Shown here in pieces: positions 8,971 to 18,170 of a stretch of 64,000 nucleotides of DNA. Source of the DNA: JAQUOA01 sp037443785. Its GTDB lineage: Bacteria > Bacteroidota > Ignavibacteria > UBA10030 > UBA8401. The notes under the pieces are model-generated. The model made no database searches. It was not told where the DNA came from and saw only the letters and a program-made list of their open reading frames with translations. Each line of letters opens with the position of its first letter. Position 1 is the first letter of the stretch. The position numbers and the translations under genes were made by a program. The stretch is taken from positions 65,969-129,968 of the forward strand of contig JBBINR010000005.1 in assembly GCA_037443785.1 (NCBI GenBank), in the 5' to 3' direction.

Positions 8971-9915
8971 ATGAAAACAGAAAAATTTATTATTGGGATG
9001 GATGGCGGCGGAACGAAGACCCATGCCATCATCGCAAATGTTCACGGAGAAATTCTCGCAGAGCATGTCGGCGGTCCGTCAAATTTTCAAATTATTGGCG
9101 TGGAAAAAGCGGCAAAAGAAATTTATGGACTGATTAAAGAATGCTGCTTGTCGGTACATTGCTCTGTCAGCCAGATTCATTCAGTTGTGCTTGGATTAAC
9201 CGGTGCGGGCCGCAGTACAGATCAAGAGCGGATGGCAAAAGGAATAAAGAAATTTGCTCTTTCAAAAAAAGCACGTCTCCCGAGGGTGATTGTCGATAGT
9301 GATGCACGCATTGCGTTGGAAGGTGCTTTTAAAGGCAGCCCGGGAATTATTTTAATTGCCGGAACCGGTTCAATAGCTTTTGCAAAAGACGGCAAAGGAA
9401 TAATCCATCGCGTGGGGGGATGGGGAAGAATTTTAGGAGACGAAGGGAGCGGATATTTTATCGGTCGACTGGGACTTACAGCAGTGATGCATCAGATTGA
9501 CGGACGGGGAGAAAAAACTTTATTGACAAAAATTATTGGCAAAAAATTTGGATTGATCGATCAAACGGCGATTATTAATGCGGTATATAAAAACAATTTT
9601 GATGTTGCATCATTAGCTCCCTTAGTTCTTGATGCGGCTGAGAAGAATGATAAAGTATGCAGGATGATCATTGAAAATGCCGCTGTGCAATTGGCAGAAC
9701 ATATTCAGGTGATGGCTGAAAAGATTCGATCTGCCTCGGTCTCCGCGATCTATTCGAAGATACCGCTTGCTTTGATCGGCGGACTGATTGCGAATGAAAC
9801 ACGTCTCTCGGAATTACTGAAGCAGTACATAAAAACGAATTTTCCAATTATTGAAATTATTTCGCCGATGTCTTCACCGGCATACGGTGCAGTAATTATT
9901 GGAATGAAAAAATAA
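8971..9915 (+). CDS. BadF/BadG/MurK-family N-acetylhexosamine kinase
   Basis: A 314-residue ASKHA-fold sugar kinase. The phosphate-1 motif GMDGGGTKT (about residues 9-17), a GTGSIAFA phosphate-2 motif (near 130), the GGWGRILGDEGSGY motif (near 150) typical of GlcNAc and MurNAc kinases of the BadF/BadG family, and a terminal adenosine motif LIGGLIAN are all present. It would phosphorylate GlcNAc and/or MurNAc released in the cytoplasm. No MurQ etherase gene is in the window, so the fate of a MurNAc-phosphate is open. Co-directional, 18 bases after the permease. Confidence 0.85.
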   Translation: MKTEKFIIGMDGGGTKTHAIIANVHGEILAEHVGGPSNFQIIGVEKAAKEIYGLIKECCLSVHCSVSQIHSVVLGLTGAGRSTDQERMAKGIKKFALSKKARLPRVIVDSDARIALEGAFKGSPGIILIAGTGSIAFAKDGKGIIHRVGGWGRILGDEGSGYFIGRLGLTAVMHQIDGRGEKTLLTKIIGKKFGLIDQTAIINAVYKNNFDVASLAPLVLDAAEKNDKVCRMIIENAAVQLAEHIQVMAEKIRSASVSAIYSKIPLALIGGLIANETRLSELLKQYIKTNFPIIEIISPMSSPAYGAVIIGMKK

Positions 9916-9931
9916 TTTATTTTTTCTTCAT

Positions 9932-12808
9932 ATGAAGAGTGCAGTAACAATAATTTTTATCTCAATTTTTGTGGCGGGATGTTCTTCTTCAGTCACAACG
10001 CAAAAAAATCATTCCACGATTCCGCCAAATAATTTATTCAAGCTCGATTCAATAAAATGGAATCCAACCAATTGGGTCGATTCAACAATGCAACACTTGT
10101 CGTTGCGTGAGAAAATAGGACAGATGTTTGTGGTGTTTACCCCGACTCCATATTTTGCGAACGACTCAAGACGACTGCAGGAATTGGAACATTTTGTAAA
10201 AGATTCCAAAGTCGGAGGACTTTATTTTTCTACCGGCGATATTTATAACTTTCCGATACTCGCAAACAAACTTCAACGGATTGCTGATACGCCGTTAATG
10301 ATTTCCGTTGATTTTGAATGGGGTGCGGGAATGCGGATCGATCAGGCAACCACTTTTCCAAGATTTATGGCTGTTGCGGCGACACGAGATACTTCATTGG
10401 CATATCAAATGGGACTTGCCATTGCAGAAGAAGCACGAGCGTTAGGAGTCCATCAAAATTATTCACCGGACGTTGACGTAAATAATAATCCAAAAAATCC
10501 GGTGATCAACACACGTTCATTTGGTGAGGATCCTAAGCTTGTCAGCGATTTTGCACGTGCTTTTATTCGAGGAACCGAAGACGGAAATCTTATTGCCACG
10601 GCAAAACATTTTCCGGGACACGGTGATACCGACAAAGATACTCATCTTGATATTCCTTCAATGCATTTTTCCCGTGAACGATTTGACAGCGTCGAACTTG
10701 TTCCATTTAAAAGTGCAATCGCGGCAGGTGTTCAAAGTGTGATGGTCGGCCATATTCATGCGCAGGCGTTTGATGAATCGGATTCGATGCCAGCAACGGT
10801 TTCCGAACATGTTGTTACAAATCTCCTGAAGAATGAGCTTGGATTCAAAGGCCTCATCGTTACCGATGCAATGGCAATGAAAGGATTGACGAAATTATTT
10901 GAGCCCGGTGAAGCAGCCGTTCGCTCTATAAAAGCAGGTGTTGATATGATATTGATGTCTCCAAATACCGATGAGGCTATTGGTTCGATTGTAGAAGCTG
11001 TAGGTCTTGGAGAAATTTCTGTTGCACGAATAAATCAATCGGTTGAAAAAATTTTGAGATATAAACAAGCGCTTGGTTTACCTCACCAAAGGTTTGTTGA
11101 TATTGATTCTGTAAGCTCTGTTGTTGGCATAAACCGTCACCGTGAATTGGCGCAAGAAATTGCACGCAAATCCATAACCGTATTAGGTAACGATTCGGGA
11201 ATCCTTCCGTTGCGAAATCTTAATGGGAAAAGAATTCTTTGTGTTGTTTTTGCGGATGAGGAAGCCCCGGATTACAATTATGATTTATATAAAGAACTTC
11301 GTTCGCGCAATAAAATGGATGTAACAATCATCGATCCGCGAAGCAATCAGATGGAATATGAAGAAATGCTGATGAAGGTGAAGCGATCAGATTTGGTCAT
11401 TACACAATTTAATTTTCAAATACGGTCTGGAATGATGTCGGGATTCCTTCCAAAAAAAATTTCGGATGCCGTGAAAGAAATTGTCAAGATGAAAAAGCCA
11501 GTCATCGGAATATCAACTGGTAATCCATACATCGTTTCAGATTTTCCTGTACTCGACGCGTTTGTTCAGCTGTACAGTTCAAGTGCCGTCTCCGAAGAAT
11601 CTGCGGCCGAAGTAATCTTTGGCGAGTATCCTGCAAAAGGGAAACTTCCAATTACTATTCCCGGAAAATATAATTTTGGGGATGGAGCCACCTACCAATC
11701 GCTTTACGTTCACATTGGAAAACCGATTGAAGCTGGATTTGATGCCGCAAAATTAGCAAAAGTTGATACAATTATTACTCACGCAATTGCCGATTCAGCT
11801 TTTCCCGGAGCAGTATGTTTGATTGCAAAAGATGGAATAATTGTTCATGAAAAAGCGTACGGCAAATTTACGTACGATTCCTTTGCTCCGCCGGTCACAA
11901 CTGATGATCTTTTCGATCTCGCTTCAGTGACAAAAGTTATCGCAACAACAACGGCAATCATGCGGCTGGTTGACGAGAAAAAGGTTTCTCTCAATGATTC
12001 AGTCGTAAAATATTTCCCATCGTTCGGTCAGCATGGAAAAGAAAAAATTACGTTGTATAATTTGATGGTGCACAACAGCGGCTTGCCTGCGTGGAGAAAA
12101 TTTTATGAATTCTGCGATTCACCCCAATGCGTATTGGATTCGATATTTGCTACGCCGTTGATTTATAAAACAGGAGATTCGACACTCTACAGTGATCTTG
12201 GCCTCATAACAATTGGAAGAGTGATTGAAAAGGTAACGGGAACGACCTTGGACAGATATGTCGATTCAGTTTTTTTCAAACCGCTTGGAATGACAACAAC
12301 GATGTATAATCCGCCGAAAGAATTGTTGAACAGAATTATTCCGACGGAAGTCGATTCATTCTGGAAGAAAACAGGTTTACCTGTTCATGGACGCGTGCAC
12401 GATGAAAATGCTGCGACACTTGGCGGAGTTTCCGGCCATGCAGGATTATTTTCGACGGCTCACGATCTTGTCAAACTTCTTCAAATGGAATTGAACGGCG
12501 GAGTGTATGGAGGAAAAAGATATCTTCAGGAAGAGACGATAAAGAAATTTACGACTCGCCAATCACCAAAAAGCACACGCGGAATCGGGTGGGATACGAG
12601 AAATGGAATCGACGGATTTGAAGGAAAATATCCATCAGTAAAAACATTCAGGCATACGGGATTTACGGGAACATCCGTTGTTGTCGATCCGGAGAAAAAA
12701 CTTATCGTGATATTCTTAACAAATCGAGTGTATCCCACGCGTGAAAATTCAAAATTGTTCCGTGTAAGACCGGCGGTGCACAATGCGATATATGAGGCGT
12801 TGAAGTAG
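9932..12808 (+). CDS. NagZ-type GH3 beta-N-acetylglucosaminidase fused to a class C beta-lactamase-like serine hydrolase; lipoprotein
   Basis: A 958-residue protein. The N-terminus is a lipoprotein signal with the lipobox VAGC (Cys16), so it is exported and lipid-anchored. The GH3 domain (about 45-400) carries the NagZ signature KHFPGHGDTDKDTH at 225-238, whose His/Asp dyad is the acid/base. A GH3 C-terminal domain follows (about 400-590). The last part (about 610-958) is a serine hydrolase with S665-x-x-K668, Y753-S-D and H908-T-G, matching the three beta-lactamase/PBP motifs. It likely trims GlcNAc from muropeptides outside the inner membrane before import. The hydrolase domain may be an esterase or peptidase; resistance is not implied. 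Confidence 0.9.
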   Translation: MKSAVTIIFISIFVAGCSSSVTTQKNHSTIPPNNLFKLDSIKWNPTNWVDSTMQHLSLREKIGQMFVVFTPTPYFANDSRRLQELEHFVKDSKVGGLYFSTGDIYNFPILANKLQRIADTPLMISVDFEWGAGMRIDQATTFPRFMAVAATRDTSLAYQMGLAIAEEARALGVHQNYSPDVDVNNNPKNPVINTRSFGEDPKLVSDFARAFIRGTEDGNLIATAKHFPGHGDTDKDTHLDIPSMHFSRERFDSVELVPFKSAIAAGVQSVMVGHIHAQAFDESDSMPATVSEHVVTNLLKNELGFKGLIVTDAMAMKGLTKLFEPGEAAVRSIKAGVDMILMSPNTDEAIGSIVEAVGLGEISVARINQSVEKILRYKQALGLPHQRFVDIDSVSSVVGINRHRELAQEIARKSITVLGNDSGILPLRNLNGKRILCVVFADEEAPDYNYDLYKELRSRNKMDVTIIDPRSNQMEYEEMLMKVKRSDLVITQFNFQIRSGMMSGFLPKKISDAVKEIVKMKKPVIGISTGNPYIVSDFPVLDAFVQLYSSSAVSEESAAEVIFGEYPAKGKLPITIPGKYNFGDGATYQSLYVHIGKPIEAGFDAAKLAKVDTIITHAIADSAFPGAVCLIAKDGIIVHEKAYGKFTYDSFAPPVTTDDLFDLASVTKVIATTTAIMRLVDEKKVSLNDSVVKYFPSFGQHGKEKITLYNLMVHNSGLPAWRKFYEFCDSPQCVLDSIFATPLIYKTGDSTLYSDLGLITIGRVIEKVTGTTLDRYVDSVFFKPLGMTTTMYNPPKELLNRIIPTEVDSFWKKTGLPVHGRVHDENAATLGGVSGHAGLFSTAHDLVKLLQMELNGGVYGGKRYLQEETIKKFTTRQSPKSTRGIGWDTRNGIDGFEGKYPSVKTFRHTGFTGTSVVVDPEKKLIVIFLTNRVYPTRENSKLFRVRPAVHNAIYEALK

Positions 12809-12937
12809 AAATGCGATGAAAAATTCCAGTTTTATCCACGCCGAAAAATTCTTATCTTTCTCCATAATTTTTTATTAAACAGACGTTGCTAGGGGAATAT
12901 CTTGGCAGCGTTGGTCATTAAATAAAAGGAATTTGTT

Positions 12938-14491
12938 ATGCCTACTGCATTTAAGAATGAACCATTCACTGATTTTTCCAAGCCGGCAAATAAAAAAGCG
13001 ATGGAAAAAGCTCTCGCTAAGGTTCGCGCCCAGCTTGGTCAAGAACACCCGTTAGTGATTGGCAAAGAAGAAATTAAAACACAAGATAAATTGTACTCGT
13101 ACAATCCTGCAAAGCCAAGCGAAGTAATCGGAATTTATCAAAAAGCGACTGCGGATCTTGCATCAAAAGCAGTGGAAACAGCCGCAGCAACGTTTGAGAT
13201 ATGGAAAAATGTTCCGGCAAAGAAACGTGCAGAGTATCTTTTTAAAGCCGCAGCGTTAATGCGAAAAAGAAAATTTGAATTTTCTGCGATGTTGACGTAC
13301 GAAGTTGGAAAGACCTGGCCTGAGGCAGATGCCGATACCGCAGAAGCGATCGACTTTATGGAATTTTACGGACGCGAAGCGCTTCGCTACGGCGGACCTC
13401 AGCCGGTCACAAAAATTAAAGAAGAAAAAAATGAACTGCGCTATATTCCAATTGGTGTTGGCGTCTGTGTGCCGCCATGGAATTTTGCATTGGCAATTCT
13501 TGTGGGCATGGCCACCGCCGCAGTCGTTGCAGGAAATACAATTGTCTTGAAACCTTCCAGTGATTCTCCTGGAATTGGGTTCATGTTTTTTGAATTGATG
13601 CGCGAAGTCGGCTTACCGGCAGGCGTCATCAATTTTGTTACAGGCTCAGGTGGTGCAGTTGGCGATACGATGGTTGCTCATCCCAAAACGCGTTTTGTTT
13701 CGTTTACGGGATCGAAAGAAGTCGGCATTCACATCAACGAACTTGCTGCGAAAGTTCAACCAGGACAAATTTGGTTGAAGCGTGTTATTGCCGAAATGGG
13801 CGGCAAAGATGCGATCGTGATTGATAATGAAACGGATATTGATGCGGCTGCACAAGCAGCCGTTGCATCGGCATTTGGATTTCAAGGACAGAAATGTTCA
13901 GCGGCATCGCGCGCAATCGTTGTAGAATCGGTATATGATAAATTTGTTGAAAAAGTTGCTGAGCGGACAAAAGCATTAAAAGTCGGATTGCCGGAAGTTC
14001 AAACCAATTATATGGGACCGGTTGTGAATAAAGGATCGATGGAGAAAATTCTTCACTATATCGAGATTGGAGTGAAAGAAGGCGGTCGCGTTGTTGCTGG
14101 CGGAAAGAAAGTTGATATGGATGGATATTTTGTTGAGCCAACGGTAATTGCTGATGTTGATCCGAAAGCAACAATTGCACAGGAAGAAATTTTTGGTCCC
14201 GTTCTTGCAATCATCAAAGCTCGAAATTTTGATCACGCACTCGAGATAGCCAACAATACGGAATTTGGTCTTACCGGCGGTGTGTGGACGAAGAATAAAA
14301 AGAAACAAGAGAAAGCAAAGAATGAATTCCATGCCGGGAATTTCTATATTAATAGAAAAATCACCGGAGCACTTGTCGGCGTTCATCCGTTCGGCGGATT
14401 TAACATGAGCGGAACGGATTCCAAAGCCGGTGGAAGAGATTATCTCCTGCTGTTTTCACAGGCAAAATCGATTTCACAGAAAATAAAATAA
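12938..14491 (+). CDS. pruA: L-glutamate gamma-semialdehyde dehydrogenase
   Basis: An NAD-dependent aldehyde dehydrogenase of 517 residues that oxidises glutamate semialdehyde (from proline or ornithine breakdown) to glutamate. The family's catalytic Glu (IAEMGGKDAIV, near 286) and catalytic Cys (GFQGQKCSAASR, near 320) are present, and the C-terminus has the HPFGGFNMSGTDSKAGG motif typical of the stand-alone RocA/PruA class. No proline dehydrogenase gene is adjacent. It has its own 129-base upstream region, which contains no gene. Confidence 0.92.
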   Translation: MPTAFKNEPFTDFSKPANKKAMEKALAKVRAQLGQEHPLVIGKEEIKTQDKLYSYNPAKPSEVIGIYQKATADLASKAVETAAATFEIWKNVPAKKRAEYLFKAAALMRKRKFEFSAMLTYEVGKTWPEADADTAEAIDFMEFYGREALRYGGPQPVTKIKEEKNELRYIPIGVGVCVPPWNFALAILVGMATAAVVAGNTIVLKPSSDSPGIGFMFFELMREVGLPAGVINFVTGSGGAVGDTMVAHPKTRFVSFTGSKEVGIHINELAAKVQPGQIWLKRVIAEMGGKDAIVIDNETDIDAAAQAAVASAFGFQGQKCSAASRAIVVESVYDKFVEKVAERTKALKVGLPEVQTNYMGPVVNKGSMEKILHYIEIGVKEGGRVVAGGKKVDMDGYFVEPTVIADVDPKATIAQEEIFGPVLAIIKARNFDHALEIANNTEFGLTGGVWTKNKKKQEKAKNEFHAGNFYINRKITGALVGVHPFGGFNMSGTDSKAGGRDYLLLFSQAKSISQKIK

Positions 14492-14550
14492 ATAATTTTG
14501 TGTGTTGACATTTTTGTCGACCGACCCAAAAACTAAATAGTGGAGTACTG

Positions 14551-15714
14551 ATGAAGATTCATGAATATCAAGGCAAAGACATTTTACGAAAATACGGTGT
14601 TGCTGTTCCGCGCGGTGAAGTTGCCTTTTCCGTTGATGAAGCGGTTAACGGTGCAAAGAAACTTGGCGGTTCTGTCTGGGTTGTGAAAGCCCAGATTCAT
14701 GCAGGTGGTCGCGGTAAAGGGGGCGGAGTAAAAGTTGCAAAAAGCATTGATGAAGTAAAGCAATATGCTTCACAAATTCTTGGCATGACACTCGTTACAC
14801 ATCAAACGGGACCGGAAGGGCGATTGGTAAAACGTCTGCTTATCGAAGAAGGGGCGAACATCGCAAAAGAAATGTATGTCGGGATCACGCTTGATCGGAT
14901 GCAATCAAAAAATGTCGTCATGGTTTCGACCGAAGGCGGAATGGAAATTGAAAAGGTTGCAGAAGAACACCCGGAAAAAATTGTTAAAGAATCTATCGAT
15001 CCCGCAGTTGGATTCCAGCAATTTCAAGCACGCAGACTTGCCTTTGCTCTTGGACTTTCCGGCGATGCATTCAAGAATGCCGTAAAATTTTTATTATCAC
15101 TTTACAAAGCCTATGAAGCTACTGATGCGTCCTTGTTTGAAATCAATCCGCTTGTCATTACAAAAGAAGGAAGTGTTATTGCGCTCGATGCAAAAGTAAA
15201 TTTTGATGACAACGCATTGTATCGCCATCCGGAATATGCAGAACTGCGCGATCTTGACGAAGAAGAACCATTGGAAATTGAAGCGTCAAGGTCCAATCTC
15301 AATTACATTAAGCTCGATGGAAACGTCGGCTGCATGGTCAATGGCGCCGGACTTGCGATGGGAACGATGGATATTATCAAACTTGCCGGCGGCGAACCGG
15401 CAAACTTTTTGGATGTCGGCGGCGGCGCGAATGCAACAACGGTTGCGAATGGATTTAAAATTATTCTCGCTGATCATAATGTAAAAGCGATTCTCATCAA
15501 TATTTTCGGCGGAATTGTCCGCTGCGATCGCGTTGCCAATGGTGTTGTTGAAGCTGCGAAAGTTGTCGATGTAAAAATTCCGATTGTTGTCCGCCTTGCC
15601 GGAACCAATGCCGATATTGCCGCGGATATTTTGAAAAATTCCGGAATGAGTTTTCTTGTTGCGGAAAACCTAAAGGATGCAGCAGAAAAAGTGACGAAAG
15701 CATTGGCAGCTTAA
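14551..15714 (+). CDS. sucC: Succinyl-CoA synthetase beta subunit (ADP-forming type)
   Basis: A 387-residue ATP-grasp subunit of the TCA-cycle enzyme that converts succinyl-CoA to succinate with substrate-level phosphorylation. It starts with the typical MKIHEYQGKDILRKYGV, has AGGRGKGGGV near 50-60 for nucleotide binding, and ends with the ligase domain (NIFGGIVRCD, VRLAGTNAD). The alpha subunit gene sucD is not next to it, unlike in most genomes; gatB follows instead after 37 bases. Full length. Confidence 0.95.
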   Translation: MKIHEYQGKDILRKYGVAVPRGEVAFSVDEAVNGAKKLGGSVWVVKAQIHAGGRGKGGGVKVAKSIDEVKQYASQILGMTLVTHQTGPEGRLVKRLLIEEGANIAKEMYVGITLDRMQSKNVVMVSTEGGMEIEKVAEEHPEKIVKESIDPAVGFQQFQARRLAFALGLSGDAFKNAVKFLLSLYKAYEATDASLFEINPLVITKEGSVIALDAKVNFDDNALYRHPEYAELRDLDEEEPLEIEASRSNLNYIKLDGNVGCMVNGAGLAMGTMDIIKLAGGEPANFLDVGGGANATTVANGFKIILADHNVKAILINIFGGIVRCDRVANGVVEAAKVVDVKIPIVVRLAGTNADIAADILKNSGMSFLVAENLKDAAEKVTKALAA

Positions 15715-15751
15715 AATATTTATATTCACCAAGCAAAGAAATACGAAGTAG

Positions 15752-17203
15752 ATGCACGAAAAATATGAAGCAGTTATTGGTTTGGAGGTACATGCTCAAC
15801 TCTCAACCAAATCAAAAATTTTTTGCGGATGTTCAAATCAATTCGGGAGCGCACCAAATTCTAACGTCTGTCCAGTTTGCTTGGGAATGCCGGGTGCACT
15901 TCCTGTTCTCAATAAACAGGTCGTTGAATATGCCATCCGAATGGGTTTAGCAACGAATTGCTCTATCACTCCCAAATCTATCTTTGCCCGGAAAAATTAT
16001 TTTTATCCTGATCTTCCAAAAGGATATCAAATCTCGCAATATGAAGAACCGATCTGTCAGCACGGCCATCTCGATATAAATTTTGACGACGGCACGACGA
16101 AACGCATTGGCATTACACGCATTCATATGGAAGAAGATGCGGGCAAATCAATTCACGATGCCGGAAGCGAAACATTGGTTGATGTGAATCGCTGCGGAAC
16201 TCCATTGCTGGAAATTGTGAGTGAGCCGGATATTCGCTCTGCGCATGAAGCGTATTTGTATCTTTTCAAAATATGGCAAATCGTAAAATATCTCGGTGTC
16301 TGTGACGGAAATATGGAAGAGGGAAGTTTGCGATGCGATGCGAATGTTTCCGTCCGCTTGAAAGGCGAAACAAAGTTTGGGACGAAAGCTGAAGTAAAAA
16401 ATATGAATTCTTTCCGCAATGTTGAGCGCGCGATTGAATATGAAATTAACCGTCAGATCGAACTGATTGAAGAAGGCGGAAAAGTCATTCAACAAACATT
16501 GTTGTGGAATGCCGACAAAGGAATTGTTGCGCCGATGCGGAGTAAGGAAGAAGCGCACGACTACAGATATTTTCCTGATCCTGATCTTGTCTCTGTTGTT
16601 ATTGATCAGAAATGGATCCACGACGTTCAGCAATTGCTTCCGGAGCTTCCCGAACAAAAACGAAATCGGTTCGTCAAACAATTCGGTTTGCCTGATTATG
16701 ACGCCGATGTGCTGACGCAAGAGCGGGAACTTGCTGAATATTATGAAAACGCTATAAACGAATTAGTAAAGAAAACATCGGACAATTACAAAACGATAAG
16801 TAACTGGGTGATGACCGATGTCCTTCGCGTTGTGAATGAAAATAAAATTGCCTTTGCAGATTTTCCGATCCCTCCGCCGCATCTTGCTTCACTTGTTAAT
16901 TTGATTGTTGATGGGACAATCAGCGGAAAGATCGCGAAAGAAGTTTTTGAAGAGATGCTCAAAACAAAAGAACATCCCAAAGTGATTGTTGAAAAAAAAG
17001 GCTTAGTGCAAATTTCAGATACCGGTGCAATCGAAAAAGAAATTGAAATGATCCTCTCAAAATTTCCGAATGAAATATCTCGATTCAAAAACGGTGAAGG
17101 AAAACTGATGGGTTTCTTTGTTGGTGAAACGATGAAAGTGATGAAAGGAAAGGGAAATCCGAAAATGATTAATGAGATTCTGCAAAAGAAATTGAACAGT
17201 TAA
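15752..17203 (+). CDS. gatB: Asp-tRNA(Asn)/Glu-tRNA(Gln) amidotransferase subunit B
   Basis: A 483-residue tRNA- and Mg-binding kinase subunit of the GatCAB complex, which makes Gln-tRNA(Gln) or Asn-tRNA(Asn) by transamidation. Hallmarks are YEAVIGLEVHAQL at the start, ARKNYFYPDLPKGYQISQY near 75, RIHMEEDAGKS near 120 and the YRYFPDPDL motif near 265. The C-terminal YqeY-like tail domain (about 345-480) is present. gatA and gatC are not adjacent. Confidence 0.96.
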   Translation: MHEKYEAVIGLEVHAQLSTKSKIFCGCSNQFGSAPNSNVCPVCLGMPGALPVLNKQVVEYAIRMGLATNCSITPKSIFARKNYFYPDLPKGYQISQYEEPICQHGHLDINFDDGTTKRIGITRIHMEEDAGKSIHDAGSETLVDVNRCGTPLLEIVSEPDIRSAHEAYLYLFKIWQIVKYLGVCDGNMEEGSLRCDANVSVRLKGETKFGTKAEVKNMNSFRNVERAIEYEINRQIELIEEGGKVIQQTLLWNADKGIVAPMRSKEEAHDYRYFPDPDLVSVVIDQKWIHDVQQLLPELPEQKRNRFVKQFGLPDYDADVLTQERELAEYYENAINELVKKTSDNYKTISNWVMTDVLRVVNENKIAFADFPIPPPHLASLVNLIVDGTISGKIAKEVFEEMLKTKEHPKVIVEKKGLVQISDTGAIEKEIEMILSKFPNEISRFKNGEGKLMGFFVGETMKVMKGKGNPKMINEILQKKLNS

Positions 17204-17224
17204 ATATAAAAGAAAGATACGACC

Positions 17225-17974
17225 ATGAGAAAAAAAATTATCGCCGGCAATTGGAAGATGAACAATGATATTTCCCAGACTGCGGATTTGATCAATGGAA
17301 TTAAATCCATTCTAAAACCTTCTGCAGCGACTGTTATCGTTTGTCCCCCTTATACGTCACTCGCAATTGCGAATCAATTGGTAAAAGATTCGTTTGTGAA
17401 ACTTGGTGCTCAAGACGTTTCACTTCATGACAGTGGTGCATATACTGGAGAAGTATCGTTAGCAATGTTGAAATCTGTTGGATGCAGCTATGTTATCGTT
17501 GGTCATTCTGAACGTCGCCAATATCATGGCGAAACAAACGAGATCATCAACAAAAAAGCAAAAAAAGTTTTGGATGGCGGATTGCTTCCCATTATTTGCA
17601 TTGGTGAAACTCTTGAAGAGCGTGAAAAAGGAATTACTGATCAGGTTCTTACAACTCAAACAAAAGGCGTGCTCGCAGGATTAACTTCTGCTGAAGTTGA
17701 AAAATCAATCATTGCGTACGAGCCGGTATGGGCAATCGGAACAGGGAAGACTGCAACGAAAGAACAAGCCGAGGAAGCTCATCAACTTATTCGTAAAGTT
17801 ATTTCACAATTGTATTCGTGGGCAACTGCCGAAAAAGTTGTTATTCAATATGGCGGAAGTGTAAAACCGGACAATGCAAAAGAACTTCTGGCTCAAAAAA
17901 ATATTGACGGTGCACTTGTCGGCGGTGCATGTTTGAAAGCGGATTCGTTTGCAGCTATTATCAATGCATGTTAG
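17225..17974 (+). CDS. tpiA: Triosephosphate isomerase
   Basis: A 249-residue glycolytic TIM barrel interconverting dihydroxyacetone phosphate and glyceraldehyde-3-phosphate. The three active-site elements are visible: the Lys in GNWKMN (near 11), His in VIVGHSERRQ (near 93) and the Glu in AYEPVWAIGTGKTA (near 166) with loop 6 following, plus the phosphate-binding IQYGGSVKP near 210. It starts 21 bases after gatB and ends just before a strong terminator. Confidence 0.97.
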   Translation: MRKKIIAGNWKMNNDISQTADLINGIKSILKPSAATVIVCPPYTSLAIANQLVKDSFVKLGAQDVSLHDSGAYTGEVSLAMLKSVGCSYVIVGHSERRQYHGETNEIINKKAKKVLDGGLLPIICIGETLEEREKGITDQVLTTQTKGVLAGLTSAEVEKSIIAYEPVWAIGTGKTATKEQAEEAHQLIRKVISQLYSWATAEKVVIQYGGSVKPDNAKELLAQKNIDGALVGGACLKADSFAAIINAC

Positions 17975-18000
17975 TTTTGAAAAATAATGTGAGGCATTTT

Positions 18001-18028
18001 AAATCCCGCTTTGGCGGGATTTTTTTTG
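18001..18028 (+). terminator. Rho-independent terminator after tpiA
   Basis: The 9-bp stem AAATCCCGC (18001-18009) with GCGGGATTT (18014-18022), a TTTG loop and a run of T residues. It closes the sucC-gatB-tpiA run. The following 140 bases lead to the GH2-like gene. A weak TATATTTA element at 18092 could serve as its promoter, but this is not convincing. Confidence 0.9.
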
Positions 18029-18170
18029 ATTTTAACCGAAATTCGACAATTCTTTAAAGAATTTTCATTTGGTTTCAGCCCAGTTGTGTATTATATTTAT
18101 GTTGTTTTTGGCCTGGCAATAACAAAAAATGCCTTAAAACAACGTATTTTAACAATTTTCGGGCAACTCA

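Noticed and set aside
9932..12808. Beta-lactamase domain read as an antibiotic-resistance gene
   Set aside because: It is fused to a NagZ domain on a lipoprotein within a recycling cluster, and the motifs are those of the broad serine hydrolase/PBP fold.
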